In this document: piece by piece, positions 1 to 5,019 of the stretch
Numbering within the stretch: position 1 is the stretch's first letter
How the letters are laid out: every line of letters begins with the position of its first letter
Origin: Sideroxydans sp.
Lineage (GTDB): Bacteria > Pseudomonadota > Gammaproteobacteria > Burkholderiales > Gallionellaceae
Direction of reading: 5' to 3'
NCBI GenBank assembly: GCA_020057805.1
Contig: JAGVFD010000079.1
Span: forward strand, 1 to 5,019
Length of the DNA: 5,019 nucleotides
Notes under the pieces: generated by a model
The model's input: only the letters and a program-made list of their open reading frames with translations
Database searches by the model: none
Told to the model about the DNA's origin: nothing
Position numbers and translations under genes: made by a program

Positions 1-537
1 CAGCATCAGCGAAAGCAGCAGCGTTGCTGCCATGCGTAAGCGAGGCGTGTGGCGCAAGGTGATGCGCGAGATGAGCCACATCGGTAACACGCCGAACACT
101 ATGAGGTGAATGAAAAACGCCGAATGTAGATAGCTGCCCGCCTCCGCACCATTCGTGTTGAACACATTGCCCATCATGGCTTTGTCCAACACCACCTGAT
201 AAGTCTGGATGAAATAGATCGCGATGGCGTTGCCAAACGCAAAGAACATCGCGACCGGCTTGAGCAGCCGCTGCGAAATCAGCGCGCACAAAAACAAAAT
301 TAAAACCGTCAGCAGCATGACAATCACAAACAAAGTCAGCACCGCCAAGATGCCATTACGTGAGCTTGGATCAAGCTCACTGAAGGCGAATGAATACAGG
401 GGCAGCTGATACAGCGTCGCGTTGATGGCGGCGAAGATCAGGACGAAGGCGGCGGTGCCGAGATTAAAGCGCAGCCATCCATTAAGCGTTTTCATATTGC
501 GGGATAAGGGCTGAAGTGATGGCATGCGCGAGAACAT
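1..537 (-). CDS. EptA/MCR-family lipid A phosphoethanolamine transferase, N-terminal membrane domain (partial)
   Basis: Reading from 537 to the window edge gives 179 open codons; the C-terminal part lies outside. The visible part matches the N-terminal membrane domain (DUF1705 type) of EptA/MCR enzymes, which move phosphoethanolamine from phosphatidylethanolamine to lipid A at the periplasmic face of the inner membrane. Hydrophobic helices lie at about residues 28-46, 64-88, 96-111, 138-158 and from 167. The family block at 112-133 (TYQVVLDKAMMGNVFNT, then AEA) is clear. N124, T128 and E132 fall at the spacing of the substrate-pocket N/T/E triad of Neisseria EptA and MCR-1. GVLP at 149-152 is also typical. 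The catalytic sulfatase-like domain, with its metal site and nucleophilic threonine, is not visible, so activity and subgroup (EptA, EptB or other) are open. In-frame ATGs occur at 537, 525 and 495, none with a good Shine-Dalgarno sequence; I took the longest. It starts 18 bp after the trhP stop, which suggests co-transcription. Confidence 0.85.
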   Translation of the reverse strand, partial: MFSRMPSLQPLSRNMKTLNGWLRFNLGTAAFVLIFAAINATLYQLPLYSFAFSELDPSSRNGILAVLTLFVIVMLLTVLILFLCALISQRLLKPVAMFFAFGNAIAIYFIQTYQVVLDKAMMGNVFNTNGAEAGSYLHSAFFIHLIVFGVLPMWLISRITLRHTPRLRMAATLLLSLML

Positions 538-555
538 TCTGGGTAAGCTCGTGGT

Positions 556-1893
556 TTACAGAAACCTAGCCACCATCCCTTTAGCCAACTCTCCTTGCAA
601 TGGTATCTGCACTTTATGTCCGCTACCGGGTGCAACCACAATCGGGCTGCCTTGCATGCTGCGCATTTCTGTTAGGTCGATGATGTGGTTGCCTGCGGGA
701 TGAATAATTTCCAACTTGTCGCCGACCGAGAATTTGTTCTTCACGTCAATCTCGGCCATGCCATTCGCACAGGCTACGATGTCGCCGACGTATTGCTGGC
801 GGAAGCTTTCACTGTGGCCGCGCATGTAGTTTTGCTGTTCGTGTGTGTGGTGGCGTTCGTAAAAGCCATCGGTGTAGCCGCGATTGGCTAGCGCATCTAA
901 TGCGCCCAACAATTGCGTGTTGAAGGGACGGCCTGCGACGGCGTCATCCACGGCCTGACGATAAACTTGGGCGGTGCGTGCCACGTAATAGACGGACTTG
1001 GTGCGGCCTTCAACTTTGAGCGAATCAATACCGATTTGCGCCAGTTTCTCAACGTGTTCGACAGCGCGCAAATCTTTGGAATTCATAATGTACGTGCCGT
1101 GCTCATCTTCCATCACGGGCATCAATTCATTAGGGTGATCGTGGCGCGCAATCAAATAAACTTTGTCGGCAGCGGGGTGGCGAATTTGCGAACCACAGTC
1201 GGACAAGCCCGACGCGCCCAGTGCTTTATCGAAATCAAAATCTATTTTCTGAATGTCGCCCGTCGCGTCCTCTTCCGCATCGGCGACTTTGTAATCCCAT
1301 CGGCACGAGTTGGTGCAGGTACCTTGATTGGGGTCGCGGTGGTTGAAGTAACCCGACAGCAAGCAACGCCCTGAATAAGCGATGCATAGTGCGCCATGCA
1401 CAAAAACTTCCAACTCCATGTCGGGACATTCTTGGCGAATTTCAGCGATTTCATCAAGCGACAACTCGCGCGACAAAATGACGCGCGTGAGCCCCAATGA
1501 TTTCCAAAACTTCACCGCCGCGTAATTCACCGTGTTGGCTTGCACCGATAAATGAATCGGCACTTCCGGCCAGCGCTCGCGCACCATCGCGATAAGGCCA
1601 GGGTCGGCCATGATGAGCGCATCAGGCTGCATGGCGATGACGGGCTCCATGTCCGCCATATAGGTTTTTACCTTGGCGTTGTGGGGCATGAGGTTGCTGG
1701 CAACAAATAACTTTTTACCCAAGGCGCGCGCCTCGCTAATGCCAGTGCGCAAGCCTTCCATGGTGAATTCATTGTTGCGCGCACGCAGCGAATAGCGTGG
1801 CTGCCCTGCATACACCGCATCAGCACCAAAGGCAAAAGCGGTGCGCATTTTTTCTAATGTGCCGGCGGGGAGTAATAGTTCAGGTGTTTTCAT
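556..1893 (-). CDS. trhP: tRNA 5-hydroxyuridine modification protein TrhP (YegQ), peptidase U32 family
   Basis: The 445-residue product is close in length and sequence to E. coli YegQ/TrhP (about 450 aa). TrhP is needed for prephenate-dependent hydroxylation of uridine 34 in tRNA, the first step to 5-methoxy- or 5-oxyacetyl-uridine at the wobble position. Despite the U32 'peptidase' name, the family members studied so far (TrhP, RlhA, UbiU/UbiV) act in hydroxylation. The U32 signature is complete at residues 162-180 (EVFVHGALC...GRCLLS). Next comes GYFNHRDPNQGTCTNSCRW at 181-199. Cysteines 170, 177, 193 and 197 are the likely iron-sulfur ligands by analogy with relatives; C233 lies in a more variable stretch (about 203-243) and is a less likely ligand. 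EDEHGTYIMNSKDLRA (262-277) and KVEGRTKS (293-300) are further family blocks. The C-terminal 365-445 is a beta-rich domain containing VKNKFSVGD. The start has an AAGGT Shine-Dalgarno sequence at 1905-1901, about 7 nt before the ATG. A repeat element lies immediately upstream. Confidence 0.93.
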   Translation of the reverse strand: MKTPELLLPAGTLEKMRTAFAFGADAVYAGQPRYSLRARNNEFTMEGLRTGISEARALGKKLFVASNLMPHNAKVKTYMADMEPVIAMQPDALIMADPGLIAMVRERWPEVPIHLSVQANTVNYAAVKFWKSLGLTRVILSRELSLDEIAEIRQECPDMELEVFVHGALCIAYSGRCLLSGYFNHRDPNQGTCTNSCRWDYKVADAEEDATGDIQKIDFDFDKALGASGLSDCGSQIRHPAADKVYLIARHDHPNELMPVMEDEHGTYIMNSKDLRAVEHVEKLAQIGIDSLKVEGRTKSVYYVARTAQVYRQAVDDAVAGRPFNTQLLGALDALANRGYTDGFYERHHTHEQQNYMRGHSESFRQQYVGDIVACANGMAEIDVKNKFSVGDKLEIIHPAGNHIIDLTEMRSMQGSPIVVAPGSGHKVQIPLQGELAKGMVARFL

Positions 1894-1909
1894 GGGTAAA
1901 ACCTTTTTG

Positions 1910-2017
1910 TTCGCAGATTGACGCAGATTAAAAACTAAATGCAGATGCTTGATTGGCGAGACTTTAGGCGTTGTATGTTGCGTTGAAGGCGCCTGTTAAT
2001 CTGCGTCAATCTGCGAA
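1910..2017. repeat. AATCTGCG repeat element with 22-bp perfect inverted repeat
   Basis: Positions 1910-1931 and 1996-2017 are exact reverse complements over 22 bp and flank a 64-bp centre. The arms are built from the octamer AATCTGCG. On the plus strand it occurs at 1998-2005 and 2008-2015, plus a third copy just outside the arm at 2017-2024; its complement CGCAGATT occurs at 1912-1919 and 1922-1929. Copies within each arm are 10 bp apart, about one helical turn. A partial unit (GCAGAT) is at 1941-1946. The element fills nearly the whole metF-trhP gap: 17 bp from the metF stop and 16 bp from the trhP start. No T-run follows the stem, so it does not look like a standard intrinsic terminator. 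It is probably a dispersed intergenic repeat of REP/MITE type; as RNA it could form a long hairpin that affects mRNA stability or read-through. Function is inference; the symmetry is directly visible. Confidence 0.9.
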
Positions 2018-2034
2018 ATCTGCGGATGAAAGCA

Positions 2035-2874
2035 TTACGCGCGGTAGCCTAGCCGCTGCAAAATTTCCAGCGATGCGCTGGCTTGATTCAGGGTGTAAAA
2101 GTGCAAGGCAGGCGCGCCACCCGCGATGAGTTTTTCGCACAATTGGGTAACGGCATCACGACCAAAAGCTTGCACCGATTCCACATCATCGCCGTAGCCT
2201 TCCATTGTTTTGCGCATCCAGCGCGGAATTTCTGCGCCGCACATGTCAGAGAAGCGCGCCAGTTGTGAGTAACGCACGATGGGCATGATGCCGGGCACGA
2301 TGGGCGCGGTGATGTCCAGTTTGCGAGTTTCATCGACGAAGCGGAAGTACGCATCCGCGTTGTAAAAATACTGGGTGATGGCCGAGTTCGCGCCCGCATC
2401 CATTTTGCGTTTGAAGTTAAGCATGTCTTCGCGCGCAGAATTGGCTTGCGGATGGAACTCGGGATAAGCCGCCACTTCAATGTGGAAGTGTTCGCCAGTC
2501 TGCGCACGGATGAATGAGACAAGCTCGTTGGCGTAATGGAATTCACCAATGCTGGCCATGCCGGAAGGCAAATCGCCGCGTAACGCGACGATGCGCTGAA
2601 TGCCCATGTTTTGATAGGTTTTCAGCAGCGCAGCAATGTTGTCGCGTGTTGCGCCTACGCAAGAAAGATGTGGTGCGGCTTGATGTCCTTCGGTGTGGAT
2701 GAGTTTGATAGTGTCCAGCGTGCGATCTTGGGTAGAGCCGCCCGCGCCGAAAGTGCAGGAAAAAAATTCCGGCTTTAATACCGCTAAACGAGCACGAACG
2801 GTGGTGAGCTTTTCCGCCCCTTCCGCAGTTTGCGGTGGATAAAATTCAAAACTTATTGGAGTGAGATTTGCCAT
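2035..2874 (-). CDS. metF: 5,10-methylenetetrahydrofolate reductase
   Basis: MetF reduces 5,10-methylene-THF to 5-methyl-THF with FAD as cofactor, supplying the methyl group for methionine synthesis from homocysteine in the cytoplasm. The 279-residue product is a single catalytic TIM-barrel domain without the eukaryotic regulatory extension, slightly shorter than E. coli MetF (296 aa). Visible family motifs are SFEFYPP at 8-14 (E10 matches catalytic Glu28 of E. coli), TFGAGGST at 41-48, ALRGD at 97-101 (D101 matches Asp120), EVAAYPE at 133-139, TQYFYNAD at 167-174 (Q168 matches Gln183), PGIMPI at 194-199 and HFYTLN at 258-263. An AGGGA Shine-Dalgarno sequence sits 3-4 nt before the ATG. The first 29 bp overlap the end of the upstream membrane-protein gene in another frame, so translation is probably coupled. 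It is the third gene after the SAH riboswitch, placing it in the same methyl-cycle operon as ahcY. Confidence 0.97.
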   Translation of the reverse strand: MANLTPISFEFYPPQTAEGAEKLTTVRARLAVLKPEFFSCTFGAGGSTQDRTLDTIKLIHTEGHQAAPHLSCVGATRDNIAALLKTYQNMGIQRIVALRGDLPSGMASIGEFHYANELVSFIRAQTGEHFHIEVAAYPEFHPQANSAREDMLNFKRKMDAGANSAITQYFYNADAYFRFVDETRKLDITAPIVPGIMPIVRYSQLARFSDMCGAEIPRWMRKTMEGYGDDVESVQAFGRDAVTQLCEKLIAGGAPALHFYTLNQASASLEILQRLGYRA

Positions 2875-3229
2875 GTTTCCCTAACAGTTGAGAGGCAGCT
2901 GACGACAGCGCCCATGAAAAAATACTGTACACCACTGCGCCCATCACGCCATACCAAAAGCCATCCACGCTGAAGCCTTTCAAAATCGAACCTGCGAGCC
3001 AGAACAGCAGTCCGTTGATAACGAAGATGAACAGTCCCAAGGTGATGAGTGTCACGGGTAAGGTGAGAATCAAAAAAATGGGGCGGATAAGCGTGTTGAT
3101 AAAGCCCAGTATGAACGCCGCGACAAAGGCCGCCATGAAGCCCGTGACGTGAATGCCTGGCACCAGATTCGCGACTGCGAATAGTGCCAAGGAGTTCAGA
3201 GACCAGATGAGTAAAAGTCGTAGCAGCAT
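2846..3229 (-). CDS. Small membrane protein, phage holin 4_2 / YvlD-like family (PF04020)
   Basis: The 127-residue hydrophobic protein has about four predicted helices at residues 3-20, 29-46, 52-78 and 91-112, then a short basic, polar tail (GKHGKSHSNKF). Family landmarks are LVPGI at 22-26, the block NTLIRPIFLILTLPVTLITL at 45-64, LFIFVINGLLFWLA at 66-79, and GFSVDGFWYGVMGAVV at 85-100. The family is named for resemblance to phage holins, but the cellular role of chromosomal members such as YvlD is not established. There is no phage context here, so lysis should not be assumed. It lies between ahcY and metF, 56 bp after the ahcY stop, and overlaps metF by 29 bp. The ATG at 3229 has no clear Shine-Dalgarno sequence. 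It is the only usual start codon before the in-frame stop at 3259-3257, and the N-terminus MLLRLLLIW fits the family. Identification is firm at family level only. Confidence 0.9.
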   Translation of the reverse strand: MLLRLLLIWSLNSLALFAVANLVPGIHVTGFMAAFVAAFILGFINTLIRPIFLILTLPVTLITLGLFIFVINGLLFWLAGSILKGFSVDGFWYGVMGAVVYSIFSWALSSAASQLLGKHGKSHSNKF

Positions 3230-3256
3230 TTTTAGAGTGTACCAAATACGTTGTTG

Positions 3257-3278
3257 TCATTCGCGCGCAGGGGAATGA
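3257..3278. repeat. Imperfect REP-like palindrome in the ahcY-holin gap
   Basis: TCATTC at 3257-3262 and GAATGA at 3273-3278 are inverted around a 10-bp GC-rich centre (GCGCGCAGGG). On the transcribed strand this gives a 6-bp stem with a CCCTGCGCGC loop. No T-run follows, so a terminator is unlikely inside this operon. The sequence resembles the common dispersed palindromes of the form GTCATTCCCGCG...GGGAATGAC found in many proteobacteria, with one arm decayed. That link is from memory and not tested. Confidence 0.4.
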
Positions 3279-3285
3279 TGGTTAT

Positions 3286-4707
3286 TCAATAGCGGTAGTG
3301 ATTCGCCTTGTAAGGCCCTTCCTTGGGTACGCCAATGTAAGCGGCTTGCTGGTCAGTCAGTTCACTTAACTGTGCATTAAGCGTAGTCAGTTGCAAGCGC
3401 GCCACTTTTTCATCCAAGTGTTTAGGCAAGGTATAAACGCCGATGGGGTAATCCTGAGTGCGAGTGAACAGCTCAATTTGCGCGATAGTCTGATTCGCAA
3501 ATGAAGACGACATCACGTAAGACGGATGCCCTGTGCCGCAACCCAAATTCACTAGACGCCCTTCGGCCAGTAACAAAATGCGCTTTTCGGGCTTGCCATT
3601 CATGGGTGGGAAGATGACGTGGTCGACTTGTGGCTTGATATTGTCCCATGTGTATTGCTTGAGAGAAGCGACATCGATCTCGTTATCGAAGTGTCCGATG
3701 TTGCACACGATGGCCTGGTTTTTCATCTTCTTCATGTGATCATGGGTGATGACATGGTAGTTGCCAGTCGCCGTCACGAAGATGTCGCCGTGTTCGCAGG
3801 CGTAATCCATGGTCACCACGCGGTAGCCTTCCATCGCAGCTTGCAACGCGCAGATCGGGTCGATCTCGGTCACCCAGACTTGAGCGGACAGTGCGCGCAG
3901 TGCTTGAGCAGAACCCTTGCCCACGTCGCCATAACCTGCAACGACAGCGATCTTGCCTGCCACCATCACGTCGGTCGCGCGTTTGATCGCATCCACCAAG
4001 GATTCACGGCAGCCATACAGATTGTCGAACTTGGACTTGGTCACGGAATCATTCACGTTGATCGCTGGGAACTTCAATTCACCGCGCTCGAACATTTGAT
4101 ACAAACGATGCACGCCGGTGGTGGTCTCTTCAGTCACACCCTTCACCGCAGCTAGACGTACTGAGTACCAAGTCTTGTCCACAGCCAGCTTGGCTTTGAT
4201 GGAGTTGAACAAGCAGATCTCTTCCTCAGAGCCAGGGTTGCTCAGCAGGGATGCGTCTTTCTCAGCACGCGCACCCAGATGCAGCAACAGAGTGGCATCA
4301 CCGCCATCATCCAAGATCATGTTGGAGTAACCACCATCCGCCCATTCAAAGATGCGGTGTGTGTAGTCCCAATACTCGGTCAAGTTTTCGCCTTTGACCG
4401 CGAACACCGGTGTGCCAGTTGCAGCGATAGCAGCGGCAGCGTGGTCTTGTGTGGAGTAGATGTTGCAGGAAGCCCAACGCACTTGTGCGCCCAAAGCAGT
4501 CAGCGTTTCAATCAACACGCCAGTTTGGATGGTCATGTGCAAAGAGCCAGTGATGCGTGCGCCACGTAGCGGTTGTGTCGCTGCGTATTCGTTACGGATC
4601 GCCATCAGGCCGGGCATCTCGATCTCGGCGATGGCCAATTCTTTGCGTCCCCAAGCTGCGAGAGACATGTCGGCGACGATATAGTCGTTGAATTTATTTG
4701 TAGTCAT
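3286..4707 (-). CDS. ahcY: S-adenosylhomocysteine hydrolase (adenosylhomocysteinase)
   Basis: AhcY is an NAD-dependent cytoplasmic enzyme that splits SAH into adenosine and homocysteine, removing the product inhibitor of methyltransferases. The 473-residue product has the long bacterial form, including the roughly 40-residue insert at about 146-186 that shorter forms lack. Motifs in order: [16 protein letters not shown] (54-69), [13 protein letters not shown] (81-93), DDGGDAT (133-139), [13 protein letters not shown] (191-203), [14 protein letters not shown] (216-229, with the substrate-binding K and D), the NAD-binding glycine motif GYGDVGKG (258-265), [11 protein letters not shown] (335-345), [13 protein letters not shown] (387-399) and the C-terminal YRY. 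I chose the ATG at 4707 over the one at 4719. GGAG at 4717-4714 lies 6 nt before 4707, whereas starting at 4719 would put this ribosome binding site inside the gene. Expression is controlled by the SAH riboswitch directly upstream. First gene of the ahcY-holin-metF operon. Confidence 0.98.
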   Translation of the reverse strand: MTTNKFNDYIVADMSLAAWGRKELAIAEIEMPGLMAIRNEYAATQPLRGARITGSLHMTIQTGVLIETLTALGAQVRWASCNIYSTQDHAAAAIAATGTPVFAVKGENLTEYWDYTHRIFEWADGGYSNMILDDGGDATLLLHLGARAEKDASLLSNPGSEEEICLFNSIKAKLAVDKTWYSVRLAAVKGVTEETTTGVHRLYQMFERGELKFPAINVNDSVTKSKFDNLYGCRESLVDAIKRATDVMVAGKIAVVAGYGDVGKGSAQALRALSAQVWVTEIDPICALQAAMEGYRVVTMDYACEHGDIFVTATGNYHVITHDHMKKMKNQAIVCNIGHFDNEIDVASLKQYTWDNIKPQVDHVIFPPMNGKPEKRILLLAEGRLVNLGCGTGHPSYVMSSSFANQTIAQIELFTRTQDYPIGVYTLPKHLDEKVARLQLTTLNAQLSELTDQQAAYIGVPKEGPYKANHYRY

Positions 4708-4709
4708 AG

Positions 4710-4747
4710 TGCACTCCATTCATCTAAAAAGTTAATGAATGGGTGCA
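4710..4747 (-). promoter_or_regulatory. Expression platform: hairpin sequestering the ahcY ribosome binding site
   Basis: On the minus-strand RNA, UGCACCCAUUCAU (4747-4735) pairs with AUGAAUGGAGUGCA (4723-4710): 13 base pairs with a single bulged A (the A of GGAG) and an 11-nt loop. The 3' arm contains the ahcY Shine-Dalgarno GGAG (4717-4714); the start codon follows at 4707. The 5' arm contains GCACCC (4746-4741), which is also the 3' strand of the riboswitch pseudoknot. The two structures are mutually exclusive: ligand-stabilised pseudoknot formation should open the hairpin and expose the ribosome binding site. No terminator-like U-run follows a stem, so control appears translational. The pairings are seen; the direction of switching is inferred and agrees with the known ON behaviour of SAH riboswitches. 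Confidence 0.8.
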
Positions 4748-4821
4748 GTTGATACGTTTGAACCACGATCTCCGAGCCTGACGGGGGACTGTGTCCTGTC
4801 CCGCTGCAGCACCCCTCGGAG
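4741..4821 (-). promoter_or_regulatory. SAH riboswitch aptamer
   Basis: The 5' leader of ahcY carries the conserved elements of the S-adenosylhomocysteine riboswitch. P1 is formed by CUCCGAG (4821-4815) and CUCGGAG (4776-4770), 7 base pairs. The conserved GGGUGCUGCAGC segment follows the 5' strand (4814-4803). P2 is closed mainly by GGGAC (4802-4798) with GUCCC (4789-4785) around the loop AGGACACA. The conserved GUCAGGCUCGGAG lies at 4782-4770. A pseudoknot is available between GGGUGC (4814-4809) and GCACCC (4746-4741), 6 base pairs. About 23 nt separate P1 from the pseudoknot strand, where a short optional stem occurs in some members. Placement directly before ahcY is the classic context for this class, which discriminates SAH from SAM. 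Distal metF and the membrane-protein gene would share its control if co-transcribed. Confidence 0.93.
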
Positions 4822-4837
4822 GGTGGGTGTTACGAAT

Positions 4838-5019
4838 TTATTTGAATAACTTGTTTATTTCTTTAAGGGAATTACAGCCGCACACGTTTTTATTACCACC
4901 ACACGTACTGCAATTATTGTTTTTTAAGTGCGAGACAATCGTTTCAATAAAACTCTTACCAGTACTGCTGGTGGATCTTTTTAGTAAACGTATGGCAACT
5001 ATTACTACAGCACCTAAAA
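4838..5019 (-). CDS. Unrecognised cysteine-rich C-terminal fragment (partial)
   Basis: Minus-strand frame beginning with a complete codon at 5017-5015 stays open for 59 codons to a TAA at 4840-4838; its start is outside the window. It begins with a hydrophobic stretch (LGAVVIVAIRLLK, residues 1-13 of the fragment) that could end a membrane helix. A polar linker follows, then a compact cysteine cluster CSTCGGNKNVCGC at 36-48 (C36, C39, C46, C48) and a lysine-rich end, EINKLFK. The spacing suggests metal binding but I do not recognise the family. Base composition is clearly more AT-rich than the genes downstream, and codons such as TTA, ATA, AAA and AGA are used freely, which hints at a different origin. 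The stop lies only 16 bp before the riboswitch P1, so the riboswitch promoter would have to overlap this frame. A plus-strand frame is also open here, so coding status is not certain. Confidence 0.45.
   Translation of the reverse strand, partial: LGAVVIVAIRLLKRSTSSTGKSFIETIVSHLKNNNCSTCGGNKNVCGCNSLKEINKLFK

Noticed and set aside
913..1374. Long plus-strand open frame of 153 codons opposite trhP
   Set aside because: It lies wholly antisense to a well-recognised gene, and its product has no recognisable motifs.
1904..1931. Left arm of the inverted repeat as an intrinsic terminator for metF
   Set aside because: Minus-strand RNA shows a short A-run, not a U-run, after the stem, and the loop would be 64 nt, so it does not fit a rho-independent terminator.
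2088..2549. Minus-strand 153-codon frame inside metF
   Set aside because: Out-of-frame shadow of metF, rich in Ser, Arg and Thr with no domain signal.
2846..3229. Phage or prophage remnant suggested by the holin-like name
   Set aside because: No integrase, lysin, tail genes or attachment sites are seen; the gene is embedded in a metabolic operon, and the family is commonly chromosomal.
2853..3260. Minus-strand 135-codon frame overlapping the PF04020 gene in another frame
   Set aside because: The alternative frame gives a full match to the PF04020 family with transmembrane helices; this one is a non-hydrophobic sequence without motifs.
3619..4155. Plus-strand open frame of 178 codons opposite ahcY
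   Set aside because: Antisense shadow of a highly conserved gene; the histidine- and valine-rich product reflects the complement of ahcY codons.
4782..5019. Plus-strand open frame at the right edge, including an ATG at 4992 (MATITTAPK...)
   Set aside because: It crosses the riboswitch, has no well-spaced ribosome binding site, and only nine codons follow the ATG. The minus-strand frame with its cysteine cluster is the better candidate, though a plus-strand gene starting at 4992 cannot be excluded.
1..5019. CRISPR array, tRNA or rRNA genes
   Set aside because: No regularly spaced direct repeats of CRISPR length, no tRNA cloverleaf and no rRNA sequence were found by eye on either strand.

Overview
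The window is a run of minus-strand genes, probably from a betaproteobacterium. The main reason is the order SAH riboswitch, ahcY, small PF04020 membrane protein, metF, which I recall as typical of Betaproteobacteria. Genus cannot be fixed from the sequence alone; a Nitrosomonadales/Gallionellaceae-like organism is only a guess.

Layout in the direction of transcription, from high to low coordinates. (1) 5019-4838: the last 59 codons of an unrecognised AT-rich reading frame with a tail of four clustered cysteines. (2) 4821-4741: an S-adenosylhomocysteine (SAH) riboswitch aptamer, followed by a hairpin (4747-4710) that can hide the ahcY Shine-Dalgarno sequence. (3) 4707-3286: ahcY, SAH hydrolase. 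(4) 3229-2846: a four-helix membrane protein of the phage-holin-4_2/YvlD family. (5) 2874-2035: metF, 5,10-methylenetetrahydrofolate reductase, overlapping the previous gene by 29 bp. (6) 2017-1910: a repeat element made of AATCTGCG units that form a 22-bp perfect inverted repeat. (7) 1893-556: trhP (yegQ), a U32-family tRNA U34 hydroxylation enzyme. (8) 537-1: the N-terminal membrane domain of an EptA/MCR-type lipid A phosphoethanolamine transferase, cut by the window edge.

The ahcY-holin-metF block is a methyl-cycle operon. AhcY removes the SAH left by SAM-dependent methylation and yields homocysteine; MetF makes the 5-methyl-THF that methionine synthase uses to remethylate it. The riboswitch senses the substrate of the first enzyme. 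From the visible pairings, SAH binding would hold the GCACCC strand in a pseudoknot and release the ribosome binding site, so translation rises with SAH.

trhP and the eptA-like gene lie 18 bp apart and may form a second unit or be read through from metF; the inverted repeat is the only notable structure at that boundary. Nothing here clearly amounts to a new system. The most informative items are the complete riboswitch switch mechanism, the unknown cysteine-rich frame at the right edge and the AATCTGCG repeat element.
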